From Hydrogenophaga sp. PBL-H3 (GTDB lineage: Bacteria > Pseudomonadota > Gammaproteobacteria > Burkholderiales > Burkholderiaceae_C), in NCBI RefSeq assembly GCF_010104355.1, contig NZ_CP044972.1:4020001-4084000 (forward strand): a DNA stretch of 64,000 nucleotides, written 5' to 3'. The translations under genes were made by a program, and so were the position numbers. Positions 1 through 8,906 of this stretch are shown here, in pieces; positions within the stretch are counted from its first letter, which is position 1; each line of letters starts with the position of its first letter. Below the pieces are notes generated by a model, which was given only the letters and a program-made list of their open reading frames with translations, was not told the DNA's origin and made no database searches.

Positions 1-1599
1 AGCGGCGCTGACGGTCTTGATCTTGATGCGCTGCAGAACCGCATCGAGGCGCTGGACGCCTGGAACTGGGAGCAGCGGGTCGAGGAGACGCTGCACCGCC
101 TGCATCTGGACGGTGCGGTGAAGGTGGGGGAATTGTCGGGAGGGAACAAGAAGCGTGTTGCGCTGGCGCAAGCGCTGGTGAGCCGCCCCGACGTGCTGCT
201 GCTCGATGAGCCAACCAACCACCTGGATCTGGACAGCATCACGTGGCTGGAAGACCTGATGCTGGAATACAAGGGCAGTCTGGTGACGATCAGCCACGAC
301 CGCGCTTTTCTGGACCGGGTGGCCACGCGCATGGTGGAGCTGGACCGCGGCCGGCTGCTGAGCTACCCCGGCAACTTTGCGCAGTACCAGATCCTGAAGG
401 AAGAGCAGATGGCGCAGGAGGCGGTGATCAGCGCACGCGCCGACAAGCTGCTGGCCCAGGAAGAGGTTTGGATCCGCAAGGGCGTGGAGGCGCGACGCAC
501 GCGCGCGCAGGGGCGCATCACCCGGCTGGAGCGCCTGCGTGAGCAGCGTGCGCAACGCCGTGATGCCTTGGGCAGCGTGAAGCTGGAGGTGGCCAGCGGC
601 AGCGCCAGCGGCAAGATCGTGGCCGAACTGGAGAAAGTGACGCAATCGTTCAAGGCGGTCGACGGCGGCTTGCGCACGGTCATCCGTGATTTCTCGGCCA
701 CCATCCTGCGCGGCGACAAGATCGGCCTGATCGGCCCCAACGGCGCGGGCAAGACCACCCTGCTCAAGATCATCCTGGGTGAACTCGTGCCCACCAGTGG
801 CTCGGTGCGCCAGGGCAGCAAGATCAGCGTGGCGTACTTCGACCAGATGCGCGACCAGCTGGACCTGGACGCCACGCTGGAGGATTTCATCAGTCCGGGT
901 AGCGAGTGGATCGAGATCGGCAACAAGCGCACGCATGTGAAGAGCTATCTGAGCGACTTCCTGTTTTCTCCGGCTCGGGCCAATGCGCCAGTGCGCACGC
1001 TTTCGGGGGGCGAACGCAACCGCCTGTTGCTGGCCCGCCTCTTTGCGCGCCCGGCCAACGTGCTGGTGCTGGACGAGCCCACCAACGATCTGGACATCGA
1101 CACGCTGGAGTTGCTGGAGGATTTGCTGCAGCAATACGAAGGCACGGTGTTCCTGGTGAGCCACGACCGGCGCTTCCTGGACAACGTGGTCACAAGCACG
1201 CTGGTCTTTGAGGGTGATGGCCGCTGGCGTGAGTACGTGGGCGACGTGCAGGACTGGCTCACGCAGTCGGCCCGCTCGGAGGCCCTGCAACGCGAGCGCG
1301 ACGCGCAATCTGCACCGCCACCAGTGAAGCCCGCGGCTGCAGCGGCGCCGGCAATCGCTCCTGCGGCCACCGCCAACAAGAAGAAGCTCAGCTACAAGGA
1401 GCAACGCGAGTTCGACGCCTTGCCGGCGCGCATCGCTGCGCTGGAAGCCGAGCAAGCAAGCGTCGACAGCGAGCTGGGCGGCGGCCAACTGTTCAATACC
1501 GATCCTGCCCGGGCAGCTCAACTTGGCGCACGGCATGCCGATATCGAGGCCGAATGGCTTCGTGCAATGGAGCGCTGGGAGGTGCTGGGCGGAAGCTGA
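1..1599 (+). CDS. uup: ABC-F family ATPase, Uup type (5' end missing)
   Basis: This is the C-terminal 532 codons of a soluble ABC-F protein; the frame is open from base 1, so the start lies outside the window. The first ATPase half shows the signature LSGGNKKR and Walker B LLLLDEPTNHLD. The second half shows Walker A GPNGAGKTT (near 733-760), signature LSGGERNR and LVLDEPTNDLD. An Ala/Pro-rich linker and a charged coiled-coil tail (about 1380-1596) match the Uup C-terminal DNA-binding region. ABC-F proteins have no membrane domain and act on ribosomes or nucleic acid; Uup is linked to suppression of transposon precise excision and to replication intermediates in E. coli. The assignment to Uup rather than EttA or YheS rests on the tail and on the LSGGN form of the first signature. 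Confidence 0.9.
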   Translation, partial: SGADGLDLDALQNRIEALDAWNWEQRVEETLHRLHLDGAVKVGELSGGNKKRVALAQALVSRPDVLLLDEPTNHLDLDSITWLEDLMLEYKGSLVTISHDRAFLDRVATRMVELDRGRLLSYPGNFAQYQILKEEQMAQEAVISARADKLLAQEEVWIRKGVEARRTRAQGRITRLERLREQRAQRRDALGSVKLEVASGSASGKIVAELEKVTQSFKAVDGGLRTVIRDFSATILRGDKIGLIGPNGAGKTTLLKIILGELVPTSGSVRQGSKISVAYFDQMRDQLDLDATLEDFISPGSEWIEIGNKRTHVKSYLSDFLFSPARANAPVRTLSGGERNRLLLARLFARPANVLVLDEPTNDLDIDTLELLEDLLQQYEGTVFLVSHDRRFLDNVVTSTLVFEGDGRWREYVGDVQDWLTQSARSEALQRERDAQSAPPPVKPAAAAAPAIAPAATANKKKLSYKEQREFDALPARIAALEAEQASVDSELGGGQLFNTDPARAAQLGARHADIEAEWLRAMERWEVLGGS

Positions 1600-1646
1600 T
1601 GCACATGCTGGTGTGAGCGTAAGCAGCATAAAACCCACAATGACTC

Positions 1647-3857
1647 ATGACACCTGACCGCCTGGCTCTGGATCTGCAGCGCACGCTCAACGAGCTTGGG
1701 CAGGAGAAGGCGCGCACCCTGCAGCTGCTGGGCGAAGTGGAACGTCAGAACCGGGAGCTCGACCGGTTGCGCAGCTCGGTGCATCGCGAATCCAACAGCC
1801 GCCTGCTCGCCGAAGAGGCGCTGGACGAAACCCGCGACCGCTTGCAGATGGCGGTGGAAGCCGCTGGCCTGGCCTTGTGGGACTGGCAGTTGCCGGCCCA
1901 GAAGGTGTTTCTCACGGCGCGTTGGGGTGAGTTGATCGGCGACATCGCCATGGACGCCTACTGGGCGGTGCCCGATCTGCAGTCGCGCATGCACCCGGAA
2001 GACGCGGCCTCGCTGCAAGCGGCCTTCACCGGACTGCTCGAAGGCCGCGACCAGCGCGCCGTGGTGCAGCACCGGGTGCGCTCTGCCTCCGGCTGGACAT
2101 GGGTGGAGACCCACGGCATGGTGGCCGAGCACGACGCGAAGGGCAAGCCGTTGCGGCTGATGGGCACGCTGGCCGACATTGGTGAGCGCAAACGCATCGA
2201 ACAGGACAGCGCTCGGGCGCGCGAACTGGCCGAGCAGGGCAGTCGGGCGAAGAGCGAGTTTCTGGCCAACATCAGCCACGAGGTGCGCACGCCGCTCAAC
2301 GCGCTGATGGGCCTCACGCGAATGCTCATGGACTCACCCCTGAATGCAGAGCAGGCGAACTGGCTCTCGCTCATGGACAGTTCGGCTCAGGCTCTGCTGG
2401 CGCTGCTCAACGATATCCTGGATCTCTCCCGCATCGAGGCGGGCAAGCTTGAGATCGAACACACGCGCTTCGACCTGCACCGCGCGCTGCGGGAAGCGGC
2501 AGGCCCTCACGCCGAGCAGGCCCGGGCCAAACCCCTGGCCTTCCAGCTCGTGCTGCACCCAGATCTGCCGCAGTGGGTGATGGGAGACCCGGGCCGACTG
2601 GGGCAGGTGATCGGCAACCTGCTCTCCAACGCGATCAAGTTCACGCCCCGCAATGGGCGCATCGATGTTTCCGCATCTTCGACCAGAGCCGCGGGGCAAG
2701 CGACAGGCCTGCTGCAGCTGAGGGTCCAGGACAGCGGAGTGGGCATCGCCCGCAAGCAACAGGAATCGATCTTCGACGCCTTTACCCAGGCCGATGCGTC
2801 CACCGCACGTCGCCACGGCGGCAGTGGTCTGGGCTTGGCCATTTGCGCCCAGTTGGCCCGTCTGATGGGCGGCGAGATCGAGCTGCAAAGCGAACTCGGG
2901 CAGGGCAGCACCTTCACGCTCACGTTGCCGCTGCAGACAGCATCGGCGACGGGCGAAGGACCCATGGGCGCGTCCAGGGAACTGCTGCAGATCGTCGATG
3001 CCGGCCAGCGCTATGCCGGCATGGTGGTGCTGCTGGCCGAAGACAACCCGGTCAATGAACTGATGCTGCGCCAGCTGCTGCTGCGCCTGGGCTGCATCGT
3101 GCGCGTGGCGCGCGGTGGCGCACAGGCCGTGGCGCAGTGGGAACAAGGCGGCATCGACATCGTGTTGATGGACGTGCAGATGCCGGGCATGAGCGGCCTG
3201 CAGGCCACGCAGATGATCCGTGAGACCGAGGTCAAGCGGCGCCTCAAGCGCACCCCGATCGTGGCCGTGACGGCCAACGCCATGCCGGGCGACCGCCAGG
3301 CCTGCCTGGCCGCCGGCATGGACGGCTACACACCCAAACCGGTGAGCCCACAGGCCTTGATGCAGGAAATGGACCGGGTGCTGGCGTTGCTGGAGTCCGG
3401 GCATGGTGCCGCTGTGGCAACCAGCGAGTCGCCACCTGTGGCTGCGGCCGTCAAACGCCCCGCGGCCTCGCCCGAAGCCCTGGACGTGGACAAGCTGCGC
3501 AGGCGCCTGGACGGCGATGAAGAAACCCTGCGGCAGCTGGCGCTGGCCATGCGCAGCGACCTCGTCTCCAGGCTGGCCGACATGCAGCGCGCCCTGGAGG
3601 CCCAGGACGCCGCCGCCGCGGTGGCGCACGCCCACGGGCTCAAGGGTTCATTGGGCAGCATGACGGCCGAGCGCGGCGCACGGCTGGCCAAAGGGCTGGA
3701 GCTGGCGGCACGGGCGGGTGACTGGAGCCTGTTTGGCCGGGCATTGCCGTTGATGCGGACCGAAGCGCGCCAGATCGACCGCATCCTCGCCCGGCTGCTC
3801 CATGCAGGGGGCAGCGACCTGTTCGGCAGCACCGAGCCTCCAGCCACGGTGTACTGA
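1647..3857 (+). CDS. Hybrid sensor histidine kinase (PAS-HisKA-HATPase-REC-Hpt)
   Basis: This 736-residue protein holds a whole phosphorelay in one chain. It starts with a short coiled coil (about 1-55). A PAS domain follows (about 60-190, ending in the PAC-like LADIGERKRIEQD). The HisKA box FLANISHEVRTPLNAL has its phospho-acceptor at His211. The HATPase domain has NLLSNAIKFT, DSGVGIA and GSGLGLAI. The receiver has the acidic pair AEDN and Asp509 in LMDVQMPGMSG, and the C-terminal Hpt domain has His663 in AHGLKGSLG. There is no signal peptide or membrane helix, so it is probably a cytoplasmic sensor. The Hpt module needs a partner response regulator, which is not adjacent. The CACAAT at 1636-1641 lies 5 bases from the ATG, so the mRNA may be nearly leaderless. 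The 3' end faces the MocR gene. Confidence 0.9.
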   Translation: MTPDRLALDLQRTLNELGQEKARTLQLLGEVERQNRELDRLRSSVHRESNSRLLAEEALDETRDRLQMAVEAAGLALWDWQLPAQKVFLTARWGELIGDIAMDAYWAVPDLQSRMHPEDAASLQAAFTGLLEGRDQRAVVQHRVRSASGWTWVETHGMVAEHDAKGKPLRLMGTLADIGERKRIEQDSARARELAEQGSRAKSEFLANISHEVRTPLNALMGLTRMLMDSPLNAEQANWLSLMDSSAQALLALLNDILDLSRIEAGKLEIEHTRFDLHRALREAAGPHAEQARAKPLAFQLVLHPDLPQWVMGDPGRLGQVIGNLLSNAIKFTPRNGRIDVSASSTRAAGQATGLLQLRVQDSGVGIARKQQESIFDAFTQADASTARRHGGSGLGLAICAQLARLMGGEIELQSELGQGSTFTLTLPLQTASATGEGPMGASRELLQIVDAGQRYAGMVVLLAEDNPVNELMLRQLLLRLGCIVRVARGGAQAVAQWEQGGIDIVLMDVQMPGMSGLQATQMIRETEVKRRLKRTPIVAVTANAMPGDRQACLAAGMDGYTPKPVSPQALMQEMDRVLALLESGHGAAVATSESPPVAAAVKRPAASPEALDVDKLRRRLDGDEETLRQLALAMRSDLVSRLADMQRALEAQDAAAAVAHAHGLKGSLGSMTAERGARLAKGLELAARAGDWSLFGRALPLMRTEARQIDRILARLLHAGGSDLFGSTEPPATVY

Positions 3858-3912
3858 GGTCTTACGGCCCCCACGCTCCCCCGCTGCGCGTGGTCCGCGG
3901 CCCGGCGGCTGG

Positions 3913-5331
3913 CTAGTTGGCGTCTCGGGTCAGGCGCGTGAACACGCGCCAGAAAGCGGCGTCCTGCGTGGTGGCGAAATTGATGCGCATCAGTGTGCTG
4001 GGCGCGCGGGCCGCGTGGAACAGGGCGCCTGGCGCGATCAGGTAACCCTCGTCGAGCATGCGCTGCGCCAGTGCGTCGGTGTCCACACCGGTGTCGACCC
4101 AGCCGAACAGGCCCACCGGCTCGGCAGCAAACGTGCAGCCCGCGGCCAGTGCCAGCTTCACGCTGCGCGCGCGCGCGGCATCCAGCCGGGTGCGGATGCG
4201 CTCGGCGTGGCGGCGCAGCTGGCCCTGCTCGATGCACAGCGCCAAGGCTTTCTCCAGCAGCGCGGGCGTGGTGAGCGTGCTGAGCAGCTTGGTGTCGAGA
4301 AGCGGCTCCACCAGATCGGTCGGCGCGGCGAGGTAGCCGATGCGCCAGTTGGGCGCCAGGATTTTGGCGAACCCGCTCACGTAAATGGTGCGCTGCAGGC
4401 CATCGATCGCGCTCAGCCGGGTGGCGTGCTCGGGTGCGATGTGGCTGTAGGTGTCGTCCTCGACGATGTGAAAGTTGTGCTGGTTGGCCAGCTGGAGCAG
4501 GCGGTGCGCACTGCCAGGCGAGAGGCAATAACCCGTGGGATTGTGGAATACGCTCACGCTCACATAGAGCTTGGGTTTGTGCACTTCGCAGTACTTCGCC
4601 ATCACGTCCAGGTCGGGTCCGTCGGCCCGGCGCGGCACCGGCAGGATGCGCATGCCCAGCGCGGCCAGGCGCGCGAACTCCACCGCCCAGCCGGGCTCCT
4701 CCACCATCACCGGGTCGCCCGCGCGCAGCAGGGTGCGGCTCACGATGTCCAGCGCGTGCGTGGCGCCCACGGTGGTGATGATGTGGTCGGCATTGGCGTG
4801 GATGTTGAGCGTGGCGAGCTTCTGCGACAGCACGCGGCGCAGGCTGCTGTCGCCCAGCGGCTCGCCGTACTGGAGCGAAAAATCTTGCAGCGCGCGCGTG
4901 CTGGTGACCTTGCGCACCGCGGCCGGCATGAAGGTGGATTCCAGCCAGTCGGGCGGGAACACGCCCATGCCGGGGTGCGGCTTGTTGCTGACCTTGTGGA
5001 ACATGCCGCGGATCAGCGCTGTGGCGTTGATGGGCGATGCGCCTGCGCCGGCGCGCGTGGCGGACTTCGCTTCGGCTGCCGCGCCGTCGCCGCGCGGCGT
5101 GGGCATCTCGCGCACGAAAAACCCGCGGTTCTTGCGCGCCTGCACCAGGCCTTGCGCCAGCAACTGGTCGTAGGCCGCCACCACGGTGGACGGGCTCACG
5201 CCGTGCTGCTCGGCGCACTGGCGCACCGAGGGCAGGCGTGCACCAGGCGCCAGCAAGCGGCTGCGGATGCGGTCGGCGAAGCGAACCGCGAGTTGCTCAG
5301 TCAGGGATTGTGCGGAGGTCTTCATCAGCAT
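3913..5331 (-). CDS. MocR-type (GntR) regulator with aminotransferase domain
   Basis: The protein has 472 residues, normal for the MocR/PdxR group. A winged-helix GntR domain occupies about 10-75 (LPSVRQCAEQHGVSPSTVV). A fold-type I aminotransferase domain follows (about 110-472), with the PLP-holding Lys323 in SGFAKILAPNWRIGY and HNPTGY and VEDDTYSHIAP nearby. Such proteins sense PLP or an amino compound bound to it and switch an adjacent operon. The start at 5331 (MLMKTS) was chosen because it places the helix-turn-helix at the usual position; 5325 is possible and the open frame upstream is unlike the family. It is divergent from the lysE-led operon, with direct and inverted repeats in the shared promoter region. 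The effector is unknown; it could also be autoregulated. Confidence 0.88.
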   Translation of the reverse strand: MLMKTSAQSLTEQLAVRFADRIRSRLLAPGARLPSVRQCAEQHGVSPSTVVAAYDQLLAQGLVQARKNRGFFVREMPTPRGDGAAAEAKSATRAGAGASPINATALIRGMFHKVSNKPHPGMGVFPPDWLESTFMPAAVRKVTSTRALQDFSLQYGEPLGDSSLRRVLSQKLATLNIHANADHIITTVGATHALDIVSRTLLRAGDPVMVEEPGWAVEFARLAALGMRILPVPRRADGPDLDVMAKYCEVHKPKLYVSVSVFHNPTGYCLSPGSAHRLLQLANQHNFHIVEDDTYSHIAPEHATRLSAIDGLQRTIYVSGFAKILAPNWRIGYLAAPTDLVEPLLDTKLLSTLTTPALLEKALALCIEQGQLRRHAERIRTRLDAARARSVKLALAAGCTFAAEPVGLFGWVDTGVDTDALAQRMLDEGYLIAPGALFHAARAPSTLMRINFATTQDAAFWRVFTRLTRDAN

Positions 5332-5356
5332 GGCGGGCGCATCCTTCCGGGCGGGT

Positions 5357-5423
5357 CTGTACTGTTGCGGCGACCAATACAGCTTCACAACTGCGCTGGC
5401 CAACTGTACTGATCGTGTATTGG
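5357..5423. promoter_or_regulatory. Probable MocR operator: direct and inverted repeats
   Basis: The gap between the regulator and lysE holds two direct copies of CTGTACTG (5357-5364 and 5404-5411, 47 bases apart) and an inverted pair CCAATACA (5374-5381) and TGTATTGG (5416-5423). MocR proteins such as GabR bind widely spaced direct repeats, so this arrangement fits the adjacent regulator. Binding is inference. Confidence 0.45.
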
Positions 5424-5477
5424 CGCGAAAGATTACATTGAACCTCCCGCATTGACAAGCCCACACCGCAATAGCCC

Positions 5478-6092
5478 ATGAGTGCCACCGAGTTGACCGC
5501 CCTGCTGCTGTTCTGCACCGCGATGAGTTTTTCGCCGGGGCCGAACACCACGCTGTCCACGGCGCTGGCGGCCAACCTGGGCCTGCGGCGCGCGCTGCGC
5601 TTCTGCTTCGCCGTGCCCACCGGCTGGACACTGCTCATGCTGGCCTGCGGGCTCGGCCTGGGTGCGCTGGTGCTGGGTGTGCCGGCGCTGCGCTGGGGCG
5701 TGAAGCTGCTGGGCGTGGTCTACATGCTGTGGTTGGCGTGGAAGCTGGCCGGCGCCGCGAAGCTGTCTGATGTCGATACTTCGCGGCTCAACGTCACGTT
5801 CGCGCAAGGCGTGGGCCTGCAGTTCCTCAACATCAAGGCCTGGATGCTGGCGCTCACGCTGACCGCGGGCTGGGTCGTGAACGCCAGCGGGCAACCCGCC
5901 ACCAACCCCGGCGAGCGGCTGGCCATCATCTGTGGGGTGATGGTGATCTTCGCCTTCACCAGCAACTTCACCTACGCGGTGGCCGGCTCGCTGCTGCGCG
6001 AGTGGCTCACGCAAGGGCGGCGGCTGGTCTGGTTCAACCGCTTGCTGGCCACCGTGCTGGTGGCCACGGCCCTCTGGATGCTCACGGTATGA
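5478..6092 (+). CDS. LysE/RhtB family amino-acid exporter
   Basis: This 204-residue membrane protein has about six hydrophobic segments. Its N-terminal motif FSPGPNTTLSTALAANLGLRRAL is the form typical of LysE/RhtB translocators (the first part, FSPGPNT, is the hallmark). The family exports basic amino acids, threonine, homoserine or related small amines from the cytoplasm. It is the first gene of the run facing the MocR regulator, and its stop overlaps the next start by four bases (ATGA). That placement suggests it removes the compound sensed by the regulator or made by the downstream enzymes. The substrate cannot be read from sequence. Confidence 0.88.
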   Translation: MSATELTALLLFCTAMSFSPGPNTTLSTALAANLGLRRALRFCFAVPTGWTLLMLACGLGLGALVLGVPALRWGVKLLGVVYMLWLAWKLAGAAKLSDVDTSRLNVTFAQGVGLQFLNIKAWMLALTLTAGWVVNASGQPATNPGERLAIICGVMVIFAFTSNFTYAVAGSLLREWLTQGRRLVWFNRLLATVLVATALWMLTV

Positions 6093-7039
6093 CCACGCAA
6101 GCCCTCGCCACCCCGCGCTGGATCGAACTGCCCGCCAACAAAGGCCTGCTGCTCGGCCTGCTGGGCGTGACGATCTTTGCGCTCACGCTGCCCATGACCC
6201 GGCTGGCCGTGGGCACGGTGGACACACCCCAGATGTCGGGCGTGTTCGTCGCGCTCGGCCGGGCCGTGGTGGCGGCGCTGCTGTCGATCGCGTTCCTGCT
6301 GGCCACACGCGCGCCACTGCCCCGGCGCACCGACCTGCTGCCGCTGGCCATCACCGCTGCCGGCGTGGTGTTCGGCTTCCCGTTGTTCACCTCGGTGGCC
6401 ATGCGCTACGTGGAAGCGGTGCACGCGAGCGTGATCGTGGGCGTGCTGCCGCTGGCCACCGCGGCGGTGGGCGCGCTGCTGCACCGCCAGCGCCCGTCCA
6501 CCGGTTTCTGGCTGTGCGCGGCGCTGGGCAGCGCGCTGGTGGTGGGTTTTGCGGTGCTGCGCTCGGGCAGCGCCGGCCTGAGCATCCACCCGGCCGACGC
6601 GCTGCTGCTCGCGGCCATGCTGTGCGCCGCCGTGGGCTACGGCTACGGTGCGCGCCTGTCGCAGCGCATGCGCGCCGAACACGTGATCTGCTGGGCCCTG
6701 GTGATCGCACTGCCGCTCACCCTGCCCGCCGCCGTGGTGACCCGCCCGCAGGCGGCGCTGCAGGACTCGGCCTGGTGGGGCTTTGCCTACACAGCCGTGT
6801 TCTCGATGTGGCTGGGCTTCTTTGCGTGGTACCGCGGCCTGGCGCTGGGTGGCACGGTGCGCGTGAGCCAAGTGCAGCTGGTGCAGCCTTTCCTCGGCAT
6901 GCTGTTTGCCGTGCCGCTGCTCGGTGAACAGCTCGACGCGGTCACGCTGGGTTTTGCAGCGGCCGTGATCGCCACCGTCTTCATCGGCAAGAGAATGCCG
7001 GTACACGCCATCGCGCCGCCACCACCCGAACGGATTTGA
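6089..7039 (+). CDS. EamA/DMT family transporter
   Basis: A 316-residue protein with about ten hydrophobic helices in two EamA repeats, as in drug/metabolite transporters. The ATG at 6089 is chosen because it overlaps the lysE stop (ATGA) and gives a normal-length family member; the open frame extends upstream without support. Near the C-terminus the segment QLVQPFLGMLFAVPLLGE is the usual end of the second repeat. It is translationally coupled to lysE and lies 12 bases before the aminotransferase gene, so it likely exports a metabolite of the same pathway. The substrate is unknown. Confidence 0.85.
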   Translation: MTTQALATPRWIELPANKGLLLGLLGVTIFALTLPMTRLAVGTVDTPQMSGVFVALGRAVVAALLSIAFLLATRAPLPRRTDLLPLAITAAGVVFGFPLFTSVAMRYVEAVHASVIVGVLPLATAAVGALLHRQRPSTGFWLCAALGSALVVGFAVLRSGSAGLSIHPADALLLAAMLCAAVGYGYGARLSQRMRAEHVICWALVIALPLTLPAAVVTRPQAALQDSAWWGFAYTAVFSMWLGFFAWYRGLALGGTVRVSQVQLVQPFLGMLFAVPLLGEQLDAVTLGFAAAVIATVFIGKRMPVHAIAPPPPERI

Positions 7040-7051
7040 ACGGAGAACCCC

Positions 7052-8272
7052 ATGAAGCCCAACGACCTTCCCATGCCATCGTCCACCCCGAATGCCTGGA
7101 CGCTCGCGCGCCGCGCCGAGCGCATGAACCCCTCGGTGATCCGCGAGATCCTCAAGGTCACCGAGAAGCCCGGCATCATCAGTTTCGCCGGTGGCCTGCC
7201 CTCGCCCAAGACCTTCCCGGTGAGCGCCTTTGCCGAGGCCTGCGCCAAGGTGCTGCGCGAAGACGGCCAGGCCGCGCTGCAGTACGCCGCCAGCGAAGGC
7301 TATGCGCCGCTGCGCGAGGCGGTGGCCGCGCAACTGCCCTGGGCGGTGGACCCGGCGCAGGTGCTCATCACCACCGGCAGCCAGCAGGGTCTGGACCTGG
7401 TGGCCAAGGTGCTGATCGACACCGACAGCCGCGTGCTGGTGGAAACGCCCACCTACCTCGGCGCGCTGCAGGCCTTCACGCCGATGGAGCCGCGGATCGA
7501 AGCCGTGGCCAGCGACGCCGAAGGCATCGATGTGGACGACTTTGAGCGCCGCACAGGCAGCGGCGCGGACCGCGCGCGTTTCCTCTACGTGTTGCCCAAT
7601 TTCCAGAACCCCACCGGGCGCAGCATGAGCGAGGCGCGCCGCGCCGCGCTGGTGGAACGCGCCGCCGCGCTCGGCCTGCCGATCGTGGAAGACAACCCGT
7701 ATGGCGACCTCTGGTTCGACGCGCCGCCCCCGCTGCCACTCACCGCGCGCAACCCCGAAGGCTGCATCTACCTCGGCTCGTTCTCCAAGGTGCTCGCACC
7801 AGGCCTGCGGCTGGGGTTCATCGTCGCGCCCAAGGCCGTGTACCCCAAGCTGCTGCAGGCCAAGCAGGCGGCCGACCTGCACAGCCCCGGCTTCAACCAG
7901 CGCATGGTGTCCGAGGTGATCAAGGACGGTTTCCTGGACCGCCACGTGCCCACCATCCGCGCGCTCTACAAGAGCCAGTGCGGCGCGATGCTGGAGAGCC
8001 TCACGGCCGAGATGGCCGGGCTGGACGTGCAGTGGAATTCGCCCGACGGCGGCATGTTTCTCTGGGTGCGCCTGCCCGAGGGCATGAGCGCGATCGACCT
8101 GCTGCCGCGCGCGGTGGACAAGGGCGTGGCCTTCGTGCCCGGCGCCGCCTTCTACGCCAGCGTTCCCGACGCCCGCACGCTGCGCCTGAGTTTTGTCACC
8201 GCCAGCGTGGAGCAGATCCGCATCGGCATCGCCGCGCTGGCCCAGGCCATCCGCGTACAGCAGCAGGCCTGA
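7052..8272 (+). CDS. PLP-dependent aminotransferase, fold type I (LysN/2-aminoadipate type)
   Basis: The protein has 406 residues. It shows the class I/II aminotransferase pattern with GGLPSPKTFP, the cofactor loop TTGSQQGLDL (108-117), NFQNPTGR, VEDNPYGDL and the PLP lysine Lys246 in LGSFSKVLAPGLRLGF. This is the subgroup that includes 2-aminoadipate, valine-pyruvate and aromatic transaminases and resembles the catalytic half of MocR proteins. It starts at an ATG 12 bases after the EamA gene with a GGAG ribosome site. It is the central enzyme of the MocR-facing operon; the regulator next door carries a related domain, so both may see the same amino substrate. Confidence 0.87.
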   Translation: MKPNDLPMPSSTPNAWTLARRAERMNPSVIREILKVTEKPGIISFAGGLPSPKTFPVSAFAEACAKVLREDGQAALQYAASEGYAPLREAVAAQLPWAVDPAQVLITTGSQQGLDLVAKVLIDTDSRVLVETPTYLGALQAFTPMEPRIEAVASDAEGIDVDDFERRTGSGADRARFLYVLPNFQNPTGRSMSEARRAALVERAAALGLPIVEDNPYGDLWFDAPPPLPLTARNPEGCIYLGSFSKVLAPGLRLGFIVAPKAVYPKLLQAKQAADLHSPGFNQRMVSEVIKDGFLDRHVPTIRALYKSQCGAMLESLTAEMAGLDVQWNSPDGGMFLWVRLPEGMSAIDLLPRAVDKGVAFVPGAAFYASVPDARTLRLSFVTASVEQIRIGIAALAQAIRVQQQA

Positions 8273-8276
8273 CCCC

Positions 8277-8891
8277 ATGCTGCAGCTGTGGGGCCGCCTG
8301 AGCTCGATCAACGTGCGCAAGGTGGTGCTGTGCGCGCAGGTGCTCGACATAGAACTGCCACGCAGCGACGCGGGCCTGGCCTATGGCGTGGTGGACACGC
8401 CCGGCTACCGCGCGCTCAACCCCAACGGCCTGGTGCCGCTGCTGCAGGACGGCGACTTCACGCTCTGGGAATCGAACGCGATCGTGCGTTACTTGTGTGC
8501 ACGCGCAAACAAGCTCTACCCCTCGGACCTGCAGCAACGCTTCAACGCCGAACGCTGGATGGACTGGCAGCAGACCACGCTCAACCCGGCGGGCAGCCCC
8601 GGCTTCAAGCAGTGGATACGCGTGGCGCCCGACCAGCGCAACGCCAGCGTGATCGCGCAATCGGTGGCCGCCACCGAACCGCTGTTTGCGCTGCTCGACG
8701 AGCACCTGTCGCGCCACGCCTTCATGGCCGGCGACGCGCTCGGCATGGCCGACATCCCGATCGCCTGTGAGGTGCACCGCTGGTGGGGTCTGCCGCAGCC
8801 GCGCCCGGCCTGGCCACACCTGGAGCGCTGGTACGCCGGCTGGCTGGCATTGCCCGCCAGCCGTGGCGTGCTCGACCTGCCCTTGTCCTGA
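8277..8891 (+). CDS. Glutathione S-transferase family protein
   Basis: A 204-residue two-domain GST. The thioredoxin-like half is about 1-80, with WGRLSSINVRKV and the cis-proline/Ser region NPNGLVPLLQDGDFTLWESNAI that binds glutathione. The helical half is about 90-204, with AGDALGMADIPIA as the N-capping motif. It probably conjugates glutathione to an electrophile or isomerises it. The ATG at 8277 lies 4 bases after the aminotransferase stop, so the genes are coupled. Sitting between a transaminase and a PhzF-like isomerase, it may handle a reactive intermediate. Specific substrate unknown. Confidence 0.87.
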   Translation: MLQLWGRLSSINVRKVVLCAQVLDIELPRSDAGLAYGVVDTPGYRALNPNGLVPLLQDGDFTLWESNAIVRYLCARANKLYPSDLQQRFNAERWMDWQQTTLNPAGSPGFKQWIRVAPDQRNASVIAQSVAATEPLFALLDEHLSRHAFMAGDALGMADIPIACEVHRWWGLPQPRPAWPHLERWYAGWLALPASRGVLDLPLS

Positions 8892-8906
8892 ATCTGAAGA
8901 CGCCCC

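Noticed and set aside
3326..5218. A 630-residue open frame on the - strand overlapping the MocR gene in another frame
   Set aside because: The Arg/Ala/Pro-rich composition has no domain and the MocR frame is intact.
5972..8350. A 792-residue open frame on the - strand opposite the EamA and aminotransferase genes
   Set aside because: The composition (many His, Gly, Arg, Gln) is that of an antisense shadow, while both + strand genes have clear domains.
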